Assembly: GCF_000313135.1 (NCBI RefSeq)
Contig: NW_004457538.1
Location: 550,168 to 614,167, forward strand
Direction of reading: 5' to 3'
Source of the DNA: Acanthamoeba castellanii str. Neff
Taxonomy: Eukaryota > Discosea > Longamoebia > Acanthamoebidae
DNA: 64,000 bases
Positions 1-10,645 of this stretch are shown one piece after another. The position numbers were made by a program, and so were the translations under genes. Under the pieces are notes generated by a model. It ran no database searches, was not told the DNA's origin, and saw only the letters and a program-made list of their open reading frames with translations. The stretch's first letter is position 1; every line of letters begins with the position of its first letter.

Positions 1-72
1 GTGACCATCCACCAGGAGAAGCCCTGGGTCAACGTCAACCAGACCGGCAACAAGATCGAGTCCCAGCTCTAA
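1..72 (+). CDS. C-terminal end of an unidentified protein (partial)
   Basis: The window opens inside a coding exon. Frame 1 reads 23 residues, containing HQEKPWVNVNQTGNKIE and ending in ESQL, before a TAA stop at 70-72. Codons are GC-ending as in neighbouring genes, and the frame is followed by pyrimidine-rich non-coding DNA and an AATAAA at 166-171, so this is very probably a true gene end on the plus strand. The fragment is too short to assign a family and I do not recognise it. Confidence 0.5.
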   Translation: MTIHQEKPWVNVNQTGNKIESQL

Positions 73-165
73 TAAGTCCACCACCTTCCCCCTGCCGCTC
101 CCTTCTTGCCCTCAGCACACAGCGCGCAAGCAGCAGCATATCAGGAGTTAAGTTCAATATAGGCC

Positions 166-171
166 AATAAA
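166..171 (+). promoter_or_regulatory. Putative polyadenylation signal AATAAA
   Basis: An AATAAA hexamer lies about 95 nt after the stop codon of the gene that ends at 72. Position and sequence fit a poly(A) signal; there is no transcript evidence. Confidence 0.35.
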
Positions 172-189
172 TCCGGACACCCCTTTATA

Positions 190-325
190 ATGATGGACCT
201 TGTTGCGGCGAGCGTTGTTCTCAGCGTTGGCGTCGCTACCGCATGTCCCGCTGCCTTGATGATGGCGTGCTGTCAGCGAGCGTCGTGCTTGGTGTTGGCG
301 CTTGCTGCCGTCGCTATCGCTTTCG
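190..325. repeat. Imperfect tandem duplication (two copies, about 68 bp apart)
   Basis: The stretch starting ATGATGG at 190 and the one starting ATGATGG at 258 share GCGAGCGT and TGTTGGCG-like blocks and end in CGTCGCTAYCGC. The match is imperfect with small indels. The function is unknown, and it may simply be local slippage in GC-rich DNA. Confidence 0.4.
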
Positions 326-1183
326 CAGTTGTCGGCGCACGCTGCTCTCGATGTCGGCAGAATGTTGTGCTAGGACAGTCGCGCGCCTTGGGCTGGCGAG
401 GTTCTCGGTCCCACTTACGCGCTGCTCTTTCTGGTTTCAGTGTGGCTGGTTCAAAACGAAAAATGCAAACCTGCCTACACCAGCAAAACTTGCCCCCGCC
501 TCGAACGCGGCCCGACCCCGGCCCCCGTCGCTTCTGCCCGCAGACCAGGCATGCGCCCAGCTTCGACCGCCAGCACCACCGCCTCCCTATTCTGCTTGCG
601 CAGACGTTACATCGCCACCGCCGCTCCCCTCGTCTCGCCTGCGCGCACCGACCTCCAGCGCCAAGAACCGCTGCAGCCTCTCGCCCCACTCAGTGCAGGC
701 CAGAAGGGAGTGCGCAGCTCCAGTGTCGAGTTGGGTCTGGCCGCGTGCGCGCGGCGACTGAGGCTCATGCAGCAAACACCTACCTGCACTTCTTGGCGCT
801 GTGTCGCGCCCACGCGGGACCGGCACCAAAGAGGAGCCGAGCGTGTCCTCCTCGCGCCGCGTCGCCGCTGACTCGCGCCGCCGGCTAAACCTGGTCCCCT
901 CTGGGGATGGGTGGTGTGGTGGAACTACCCACCTAAGTCACTTTGGTTTCCATGTTTATTTCTATTTTTCCAGGAAGTCAGTAATCCATTTTGGTTACCT
1001 TTTGGTGATCACCAAGTGTTGCCAGATGGGCTGCATCTTCTTTGTTGGTTGGGTTTGTTTGGCCACAACACAGCATAGCCCCACTGAAAGCTCTAGATGA
1101 GGGGCTCAGCCAAGGGAAGGGCCTTCAGAAACAGGGAGACAAGAAAAGTGAGAAAAAGAAAAGTGCAGAAGAGATATCCAGCC

Positions 1184-1226
1184 CAGCCTGAGGATGAACC
1201 TAGAACCTCCTGATCCGGCAGGTGTA
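1184..1226 (-). pseudogene. Possible degenerate tRNA-Arg fragment
   Basis: About 55-95 nt from the intact tRNA-Arg, the plus strand carries GAACCTAGAACCTCCTGAT, which matches the T-arm to anticodon-arm part of that tRNA (GAACCCAGAATCTCCTGAT) at nearly every position. The anticodon-loop equivalent reads CCGGAT in tRNA sense, the acceptor stem is not found, and the D arm is missing. It looks like a decayed copy; the evidence is similarity to the neighbour only. Confidence 0.35.
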
Positions 1227-1279
1227 TCTTTTATTTCCTGAAGCACTACTTCAGAGGAAGAACAATAAGATGAGTGGTC

Positions 1280-1351
1280 CAGGCCTGCTGGGGGTCGAAC
1301 CCAGAATCTCCTGATTCGTAGTCAGACGCCTTTCCATTGGGCCACAGGCCT
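1280..1351 (-). tRNA. tRNA-Arg (anticodon ACG)
   Basis: Read on the minus strand, the gene starts AGGCCTG and ends CAGGCCT, a perfect 7-bp acceptor stem, followed by discriminator G. The anticodon arm has a TCTGA stem and a CTACGAA loop, giving anticodon ACG (A34 to inosine, reading CGN Arg codons). The T arm contains GGTTCGACCC, which is also the B box, and the D arm contains the A-box-like TGGCCCAATGGAAAGG. It closely resembles the universal eukaryotic tRNA-Arg(ACG), but the D loop is one base shorter than usual. No intron is seen and CCA is not encoded. No run of four or more T follows within about 25 nt, so a standard Pol III terminator is not obvious. Confidence 0.9.
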
Positions 1352-1528
1352 GTCGCTTATTTTTTTTGCCAGCTGAAAGTTACACCGCTAATCTCAAGTC
1401 CTCCCACGCCGCTCCAGAACCTGCGGGCGCACATTATGTTGCGTGTCACTGTCTTCTTGCGACCCCTCACTGGAGTTTAGAATACTAAGTAAATGCAAAG
1501 TAGGTGGGATGTGCTGCCAACAAGCTCA

Positions 1529-3059
1529 TCAAGAGTTGATGGTGCTGTAGGAGAAGCGGGGCTGGTAGTAGCGCCGGTAGACGTAGAAGCCCACCAGTCC
1601 GCCGATCAGCAGCAGACCGCCACCCAGGCCGAACACGAGGCCCAGAGCCACGCCCACGGCATCGCCGTCTTCCTTCTTGTGGGGGTGGGGCTTGGGGCGC
1701 AGAGCGCGGGCAATGTCCGGCACCACCTTCACAAACCCGTCAACAGACTCCTGCACCGGCGATTCGGTCCAGTTGAGCCCGTCGTCGGTCGACACGGCGA
1801 TCGTGCTGCGGCCCACGGCCATCAGCACGCCCCAGTGGGACTGGTGGGCGATGTCGTTCCAGTAGTTGTCGGTGTCGTTGCCGTTGACGTCGAGCGGCGC
1901 AAAGGTGCGGTTCCACGCCTCGCCCGAGTTGACAGAGCGCCAGATCTCGCCGCCCGAAGTGGTGAGCACCCAGGTGTCGGCGTCGAGGAAGACAAAGCCA
2001 GTCACATCGGCCGAGGCCGGGGTGAAGTCGGGCAGCGCCGGGCCGGCCTGCCAGTGGTGGCCCGAGTCGTGGGACTTGAGCATGAAGGTCAAGGCCAGCT
2101 GGGGCGAGCGGCCGAACACGACGGAGAGGTGGTGGTCGTGGATCGCCGCCTTAGTGAAGAACTCGGTGGAGTTGGCGGCGGTCTGGGCCCAAACCCTGCC
2201 ATAGTCGAGTGTCCTGAAGATGCGGCCGCCCTCCACTACATTGTATTGTATATAAGCAGGCATAGAAAGAAAAATAGTTGAAAGTGGTGGAGTGAGGTAC
2301 GCACCGGCGATTCCGTGTTCATACTTGAACGCGAGCGAAGCGCTGTGAAACAGTCCAGCAGGACCATAGTCGGTCACGCTCCAAGTCTTGCCGGCGTTTG
2401 CCGAGTGGAAGAAGGTGACGTTGCGCTGCTCGCCCATCGACAGACCCACAGCCGACACTTGCTGCAATGGCCAGAAGAGTTAACTTCAGGATTATACCAA
2501 ACTAATTCATAATGATATATATCTTGGGATATGGAACAAGCAATTTCTAGTTACAAGTTCATTTCTTTTTTTATATAAGTAGCATCACCTTAAAAGGATC
2601 TATTAACAGGTAACTTGAAAGAGAAAGATGAAGAAGTGGTGTAAACACTGGGGGGGGGGTCGATCAAGATGTACATACCTCAGTGTTGTTGATGAAGAAG
2701 ATATCGACCAGGGAGTACTTGTTAGCCCCAAAGTTGTGGATCACGTCGTACCCGAACGATGGGCTGCCGTGGATCGAGGCCTTGGGCCTGCCCAGCGCGA
2801 CCGTGGAGTTGGAAATCACCAGGAAGCCGCCCACCTTGAGGCCGCCGGCGGCCCCCGACACGGCGCTCTGATTGAGCGCGGCGAAGGGCAGGTCCAGCTT
2901 GAGCTGCGGCTCGAAGGTGGTCAGGGTGCTCTGATTGCTGAAGGTCCACACCGACGAGCGGGTCACCACCGTGAACCCGGTGGGGATGCTGACCGGGACG
3001 GCCGCGGCAAGGGCGACGGCGCACAGGAGAGCGAACAGGGAGAGGCCGCGCAGCATCAT
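1529..3059 (-). CDS. BNR/Asp-box repeat, single-pass membrane glycoprotein
   Basis: Three exons: 2679-3059, 2305-2461, 1529-2235 (414 residues, phases consistent). The start is the ATG at 3057-3059, giving a signal peptide (MMLRGLSLFALLCAVALAAA). The ectodomain carries several Asp-box motifs (SANAGKTW, SHDSGHHW, SVNSGEAW, STDDGLNW) typical of sialidase/VPS10/YCF48-type beta-propellers, and many N-glycosylation sequons. Near the C-terminus a glycine-rich hydrophobic helix (GLVFGLGGGLLLIGGLVGF) is followed by YVYRRYY and a short cytosolic tail, so it is probably a type I membrane protein of the secretory or lysosomal system. Too few blades are present for a full VPS10 sortilin, and sialidase catalytic residues were not found. 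The ligand or substrate is unknown. Intron 2 is 69 nt, a multiple of three and open, so its retention would not break the frame. Confidence 0.75.
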
Positions 3060-3381
3060 GGGTCAGGGTCTCCGTCGATGCGAGAGAGGCACGATCAACG
3101 AAAAAAGAAAGAGAACAGAAGTGAGAAAAGGCCTGCCCGAGTGGGAAGCAAGTCTGTTGCAATGTAATCTGACTCGTGGGTCCACTCCACAGCTGCGGAG
3201 CAGCACTGGTGTAACACTGGTCGACAAATAAGAACTGCTGTAATTACAACAAATATCTGAAAAACAAGAGAGACCGTTATTGTTGTTTGGCTGGATCTGA
3301 TCGCCACCCCCAAGAAGAAGAAGACGCAGAGGGGAGAGCGGCGCGGGACACAAGGACAGAAAACACTTTGCAATTGGGGAG

Positions 3382-4380
3382 ATGGGAAGCGCCTTCTCCA
3401 AATTATTCTCCAAATTGGGCAAAAAGCCCGTCCGCCTGCTCATGCTTGGTACCGATCGATTTACCCCCCCCCTCAACAGCGTACAAAGATTCTAATTTGT
3501 GTGCATTAACCGCCCTTCACCAAGGTCTCGATGCAGCGGGCAAAACAACGGTCCTCTACAAGTTGAAGTTGGGCGAATTTGTACAAACAATTCCTACCAT
3601 CGGTACTGCCCCAATCCACATCCTTTTCAATGAAGTCAAAAAAAGAGGATTACCTCGGGTGCCCGTTAAAGAGAGGTAATTCCTTCTCATCTGCGGCCAT
3701 CACTGGACTTGAGCGCAGGCTTCAACGTGGAAACGGTCAAGTACAAGAATCTGCGATTTGATTGTTGGGACGCTGGCGGTCAGGCCAAGTTCCGACGATT
3801 GTGGCACCACTACTGCCAGAACTCGCAGGTAACCACACACACACACGACACACACCAACCGCACACGCCACACGACACGCATGACGCTGACTCGTGTGTG
3901 CGGTGCGTGCTGTGTGTGCGGTGCGGGCGCGACAGGGCGTGATATTCGTGATCGACAGCACGGACCACGATCGACTGTCAGAGGCGAGGGACGAGCTCCA
4001 CCGAATAATGAAGGAGGACTCCCTCGAAAACACCCTCGTGCTCGTCCTCGCCAACAAACAAGGTGTGTGTCGTGTCGTGTCGTGTGGTGTGTGTCGTGTG
4101 CTGACTGAGGTGGGCACGCGCGCAGACATGCCCAAGGCCTTGTCGAAGGAGGAGATCGCGGAGGCGCTGGAGCTGTCGTCGCTCAGCAAGAAATGGCACA
4201 TCGAAGCCACCTGCGCCACAACCGGCGAAGGCAAAGCTCCCTCTCAGCAAGCTCCCTCTTTGCACTGCCTTCCTCGTACCTGTCTGACGTTCGATGTCGT
4301 GTGCGTGTTGCTGAGGCGCAGGTCTGTACGATGCTCTGGACTGGCTGGTGGCGGGCATCCAATCCGGTTCCTCCAAGTGA
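3382..4380 (+). CDS. ADP-ribosylation factor (Arf-family small GTPase)
   Basis: Six exons: 3382-3448, 3525-3602, 3719-3828, 3936-4062, 4126-4230, 4322-4380 (181 residues, the exact Arf length). MGSAFSKLF at the start supplies the myristoylated Gly2 and amphipathic helix. GTPase motifs in order: GLDAAGKT (G1), PTIG (G2), WDAGGQ (G3), NKQD (G4), CATTGEG (G5). Arf proteins recruit coats to Golgi and endosomal membranes when GTP-bound. G3 reads WDAGGQ rather than the usual WDVGGQ, and the helix after it ([10 protein letters not shown]) is divergent, so this may be an Arf-like paralogue rather than Arf1. The last intron (4231-4321) starts with GC instead of GT: no GT close by restores the frame, and GAAG plus GTCTGTAC gives the expected E-G-L-Y. 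Confidence 0.9.
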
Positions 4381-4556
4381 ACCACCTAAAACACACAACA
4401 CAGACGCCCACCTGTTACATAGCCACTTTTCATTATTTATTAAAACGCTCAGCACCGCACGACACGATATGCCACGACCATCTCACACGACACGACCGCA
4501 CGAGTTCTGCGAATGATGTATTGTACAGCCCGCCGCAACGCAAGCGTGGGAGCTCG

Positions 4557-7500
4557 TCAGGAGTAGGCGAGGATGGTGCGCAGTACGGTCCAGTACTGGA
4601 AGTGGGCCTCGTGGCCGAACTCGTCGCGGCCGCCGCTCTTCGCGTAGAGTTGCTTGCTCGTGATCTCCACCACCGGCCCCGGCGCATACCACCCAAACTG
4701 CGCCCGCCAAAGTCAGCGTGTGTCGTGTCGTGTCGTGTCGTGTCGTGTCGTATGCGGCTTTGTGCCAGAGTGTGTGCGGTCGTGCATGCGTGCGTGTGTG
4801 GCGTACGAAGGGTGGCGATGGCGGCGATTTGGGGGTCTGGTCGCCCTCGAGGTGGATCTGGAGGATGCGGCCGTTGAGCTGTTGGTTGAGCCAGCGGGCG
4901 AAGGTCTTGCGCGCGTAGCGCGGTGCCCCGAACTGAATCAGGAAGAGCCGTCGCCGCAGCTGCGGATATCGGTGGATCAGCTGAAACGCCGCCATCGCCG
5001 CCAGCGCCGCTCCCTGCGTGTCGTGTCGTGTCGTGTCGTGAGTGCGTGTTTGGGGGGGACACGGGGGGGGGGAGGCAGGGTGCCGTCGCGCACCATGCTG
5101 TGACCAGTAAAGACGATTCGCTTGTTGCTGTCGCCGGCCATAGCGGCCTCGCCGAGTCGCTGCACGATGCGCTCCACCAGGTCGCAGCCGTGCTGCTTCC
5201 AGCACCCCTTGCTGATGGCCTGTTTCCCCCCCTCCTTCGTTTGTGCGTGTATGTGTGTGCGCGCGCGCGTGTGTCGTGAGTGGGTCGTGTGTACCTTGTA
5301 CATCTGCCAGAAGCCGCCGTGCACCTTCATGCCGCCGATCATGTTCTGGGGCACGAAGCCCTTGGCGATGCCCAGCAGGCTACTGCCCCGCTTGAAGTAC
5401 GCCGCCTCCCACGGTCCCACCTCCATCTCCGCTGCGCAATGCCCCGCACCACCACCCGCGTCAGCCCCAGCGTCCCAGTCCCAGCCCAGCCGTTTCCAGG
5501 GAGGATGGCCGAACCTCTGCTGAGATTGGCGGCCACCTTGAGAATCATATCGTTGTCCTTCATCCCGAAGAACCGCACCACCAGCTCGCTGCAGCCCACC
5601 GCACGCACCGCACACACGCGTGACCGTCGTAAGCTTAGGGGAGCGACCCAGGAGGGGGAAAAGTGGTGGTGGCGGCGGCTCGGTACCCATCGTCGAGCTC
5701 GGGCTGTAGGGGCAGAGAGTCGGCCTGGACGCCGATCATGGAGAACGAGCGGGCCCGCTTCTGGGTCTTCTCGAGCTTCTCCTTCTTCCGCCGGTTCTTC
5801 TTCATCATCGTCGCCACCACCGACGAGCCCGCCTCGTTGCCGTTCCCGTCGCCGCTGGCGTGGCGGTCGTGATGCGCCAGCATGTGGTCCACCGCCGCCA
5901 TCAGCGTCCATGACGACGACGACGACGATGGAGAAGACGATGAAGTTGACGACGATGACGATGATGAAGAAGAAGATGAAGAAGATGATGATGAAGAAGA
6001 CGATGTCTGATGATGGTGATGGTGGGTGAGAGAGATGTGTCGCAGGACCATGTCGAGCGACTTGGAGCGGGTCTTGCGTCGCTGCATGCGGGCCTCGTAG
6101 TTGTGGTCGCCGGCGAGCGTCGATCCGATGCCGGCCCGCGTTGTGGGCGGCCTCCGCGCGGGCAGCGTCCGCACGGCCTTCTTTAGCTTCCTTCGCTTCT
6201 CGGTCGCCTCCACCGCCGTTGCCAGCGTGACTGATCGCTTCTCGCTCTCGCTTTCGTTTTCGCTTTCCTTCTCTTTATGGTTGTCGTTGTCGTTTTCGTT
6301 CTCGCTTTCGCTTTCCTTCTCGCCGACTTCTTCGGTGGCCGAGGCGGAGAGGCTACGTTGGCGCCGGCCGCCAAGCGCCACCGACCGCGCGCGGTGCAGG
6401 CTTTCATTATTGTCATCGCTTTCGCTTTCGCGTTGGCGTTCGTCTTCGCTCTCTCGTTCGCGTTCGTCTTCGCTTTCGCTTTCGCGTCGCTGGTCCTCGT
6501 CGCTGCTGGCCGGCTGCGGTGGTGAGCGCTGGTGCCCCTCGACCGGCTCGAAGCCCTGCGAGTCCAGCACCCCCAGCTCGTACTGTCTCCTACACTCCGC
6601 CGCCGCCGCCGCCGCCATCGTCAGCGCAAATCGTGTGTCGTGTGCGGTGGTGTGTGTGCGTGTGCGGTGTGTGTCGTGTCGTGTCGCGTGTACCGGAGCT
6701 CTTTGATCTCTTCCTCGAAGATGTTGCGCTTGACGAAGTGCGCCTGGGACTGGGTGAGGTGGGACGACGTCTTCCGGATCATCTCGTCGGTGGTGCCTCC
6801 GACAGCCTTGTCCATCTTCGCCGTCTGACGCGTTCATCCACCAAAGCAGCTACATCAGTACACGCCGTACGTGTGTCGCATGTGCCGTGATGCGCATGTA
6901 GTGCGTACCTTGAGAATCTCCACTCGGACGATGCTGCGTTTGAGCACACGTCAGCAGCCAAAATAAAAGAATAATTAATAATAATAGTAAAAATTATATG
7001 AATAGAAATAGAATAATAGGAAAATGAGGTGCCCGCGCACTTGTTGCTGTCCCGGATGGCGATGCGTCCGTAGTAGTCCTTCTTGTCCTTGGCGGGCAGC
7101 CGCGGGTTGTTGCTGTGCTTGAAGCTGGCCCTATTCTGCAACGCACAGCCACATCATAAACACACGCACCGCACCGCACACGCACACGCACACGCACACG
7201 GGCGGTGGTGTACGTACCATTCGTGTGAGGTGGGGCCACATTGTGTGGTCTCCGTCGCCGTCCTCGAACATGTACTCAAAGAAAAAGAAGACGTCGGCGA
7301 GCAGTCGCTTGGAGGCGGTCCACACCGGCAGCGGCTCATCCGTGAACTTGCCCGCCACCTCCCCTGACCACGTTCGCACCACCACAACGTACAACGTTCC
7401 TCATCAGTCGAACACCGCACACCGCACACACCGCACACAGCGTACACGCCACACATGTCGCACACACCGCACACACCGCACACACGGATGTGTGGAGGGT

Positions 7501-7907
7501 TACCGTATATGGGGGAGCGCATGACCTGTTGGCCGTAGCACTCGTGGAGGAGGGTGAGCACGGCCATGGGCACGGGCGGGGACAGCGTGTAGAGCTGACT
7601 CTTGCGGAGCCGCGTGGCCACGTCCACCATCCTGCAGTGGAGCAAGCATAAATAAATAATATAAATGGGGAAACTATTATTGAATAATAATAGTCCTCCT
7701 TTTGTTAAAAAATATTCAATAATACAGGATTTATTTTGATTGAGGAAGGTAAGGGGTGTACGTGAATAGGCCCGCGTCGGTCAGGAGTTGGAGGAGCCGA
7801 TCCATCTCATCCGCATCTTTTACGAACGGACCGTAGCGCTTCCGCAACAGTTTCGCCACCTCCTCCTTGTCCTCTCCCGCCCCATGCCCTCCCTTGGGCG
7901 CAAACAT
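4557..7907 (-). CDS. Class 3 lipase domain protein with long N-terminal extension
   Basis: Twelve exons: 7762-7907, 7504-7631, 7218-7363, 7041-7135, 6909-6933, 6694-6824, 5687-6589, 5515-5588, 5295-5431, 5094-5219, 4807-5013, 4557-4697 (752 residues). The C-terminal 230 residues are a class 3 lipase alpha/beta-hydrolase: KVHGGFW, then IVFTGHSMGAALAAMAAF with the nucleophile serine near residue 636, then a conserved GWYAPGPVVEI and HFQYW carrying the probable catalytic histidine. The N-terminal 220 residues (start MFAPKGGHGAGEDK) are not recognised. The middle, mainly exon 7, is low complexity: Glu/Ser/Asp-Arg repeats, a basic stretch and a run of about 25 serines. Exon 5 is only 25 nt. The end of exon 11 is the least certain boundary. 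It probably hydrolyses acyl glycerols or phospholipids; the substrate is unknown. Confidence 0.75.
5910..6012 (-). repeat. Trinucleotide tract coding for poly-serine
   Basis: On the plus strand this is a GAC/GAT/GAA-rich tract; read on the minus strand in the lipase frame it encodes an almost unbroken run of serines with a few Thr and Pro, preceded by a short poly-His segment. It lies wholly inside exon 7 of the lipase gene. Confidence 0.7.
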
Positions 7908-8599
7908 CTTTTTTGAATGCGTAAAAGAAAACAAACTACAAATAACAAAATGGGCGTTGCGGGCTCCTCGACAACCGAAACAAAGCTCTGTCGCCCGCAC
8001 TGAGGCGGTAAGCCTCGTCCCACCGGTTCACTTGCATCTTCCTGACTGGAGCCTTCACTTTCTCCCCATCATGTTCACAATTTTATGATTGTTGTCTGGT
8101 TGGGTGGCCTCATCCGTCTCCTTCGTCTTCGTCATTGTCTGCAATCCCACCATCAGCATCATCATCAGGATTGACATCCTCGTCGTCATCGTTGAAGATG
8201 TCCAGGAGGATGTCGTTGATGGTGTCAGGGTATGGGATTGGTGAAAGTTTTTGGGTAAAAGTCTCGGAAACCCTCAATGTCGAAGGAGAGACTCGTCTCG
8301 TGTGAATGATGGTGCGAGCACATACCAGGGCAGGGTGAGTGAGTGGGCGGTGGTGGCGTTGGGCTGGGCCTGGCTGCGTCTGCAGAGACGTGCACGTGTG
8401 AGTTCTACGCCAGGCCTGTTGATGGATTGGCGCGAAGGGAAGGAGGGAATTGGTCTGGGTGCAAACTCTCCTATTACAATTGTGATCACCAGGACACAAC
8501 TCCAACAGAAGGTGAAAGAGAATAGTGCTATCTACACGTGGGAAGCTAGAAGAAGACGAAGAGAGAACACAGGGACGTGCACGACGGCCAGGACGGCGC
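7908..8599. other. Intergenic region between lipase and Rab2 genes
   Basis: This spacer is upstream of the lipase start at 7907 and downstream of the Rab2 stop at 8600. Apart from the tail relic (8045-8236), no supported gene is seen. An open frame at 8110-8775 on the minus strand mixes the relic with antisense and non-coding sequence and is not accepted as a gene. Confidence 0.5.
8045..8236 (-). pseudogene. Decayed copy of the acidic C-terminal tail of the 13-22 kb coiled-coil gene
   Basis: Read on the minus strand from about 8233, the DNA matches 22284-22455 of the large plus-strand gene over its whole tail. The shared peptide is PDTINDIL..DIF.DDDED.NPDD followed by ADNDEDEGD; the nucleotide match is high, with 3-nt indels. 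After GAAGACGAAGGAGA the copy carries an indel producing a TGA, yet homology continues past it (GCCACC..ATCAGA..ATCATGATGATGGGGA-like), so the stop is secondary. No splice acceptor precedes the block. It lies between the Rab2 stop and the lipase start, both also on the minus strand. Confidence 0.7.
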
Positions 8600-9987
<1,388 letters not shown>

Positions 9988-10645
9988 CTTGCACGTCGTG
10001 GGTCTTGACAAGATGGCAGACTTTTTTCGGGGCGCTTTTCTTTTCTCTTTTGCCGCAGTAATGGAATTCCTTGATCGCCCGAGTATTTGTCGACTCGTAA
10101 CAAGACGGGACCCCCTCACTTCACCGGTATCCAAGGATACACAGGCATTAGCAGAATGTGGTTCAGCCTCTAGACCAATCGACATTCACTTCTGAATCTC
10201 GATTTTTGATTTCGCGCCACAGGATTGGTGCAGAAGCCTGAACCACATTCTGCTCATACCAATGGCCCGGTGAAGTGTTCTCCAACTTCAAGCTCAAGCT
10301 CCTGGAGTAGTGGCCTGCTGCACTTGGCAGGCGAGGAAGATGAGCGGACTGGAGACATCTTCCACACGGCAACAGCCGAAGGGCCTCCCATTGGGCAAGC
10401 CTTTATGCATTTGGCTGATTTCTCCCGCACTCCTCCGCGAATGCAATGCAGGCCATCTGTGCGCCAACAACAAAAGCCAACAGTTCCCCCACATACACCC
10501 AACAGTCCACAACCCAAACAACATCACAGCAGCAGCCTCAACATGCGCAGAACAGTCACCAGCCAGCATGGTATGCCACCGCTGCCCAGTGCCTGCGCAT
10601 CATTGGTGCTCACAGTAGTTGTGGGGGGTTGGGCTCACAGCAGTC
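9988..10645. other. Divergent intergenic region between Rab2 (-) and alcohol dehydrogenase (+)
   Basis: A 658-bp spacer between two divergently transcribed genes; it must hold both promoters. The most notable element is a perfect 17-bp inverted repeat (10150-10166 and 10238-10254). No open frame here has splice-consistent support. Confidence 0.6.
10150..10254. repeat. Inverted repeat, 17-bp perfect arms
   Basis: The left arm AGCAGAATGTGGTTCAG (10150-10166) is the exact reverse complement of the right arm CTGAACCACATTCTGCT (10238-10254), separated by 71 bp. Pairing extends imperfectly beyond the inner ends. It could be a paired protein-binding site, an RNA hairpin or a small transposon remnant. 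Confidence 0.8.

Larger units (their letters stand above)
73..1279. other. Intergenic region, no convincing gene
   Basis: About 1.2 kb between the end of the first gene and the tRNA. Several overlapping open frames occur between 190 and 890, but they are arginine/cysteine/proline-rich translations of GC-rich DNA in competing frames, with no splice-consistent continuation and no recognisable domain. The segment holds an imperfect 68-bp-spaced duplication near 190-325, and a tRNA-like remnant near 1184-1226. From about 930 the composition becomes less GC-rich. Confidence 0.5.

Noticed and set aside
190..888. 232-residue open frame and several overlapping ones near the left end
   Set aside because: Competing frames in GC-rich DNA with Arg/Cys/Pro-rich composition, no domain, no splice logic and no clear codon bias.
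1493..2281. 262-residue plus-strand open frame
   Set aside because: Antisense shadow of the last exon of the BNR-repeat gene, whose minus-strand frame has a clear domain pattern.
6101..6706. Plus-strand open frame full of Ser/Leu/Phe repeats
   Set aside because: Antisense of the low-complexity exon 7 of the lipase gene; the sense frame joins conserved exons on both sides.
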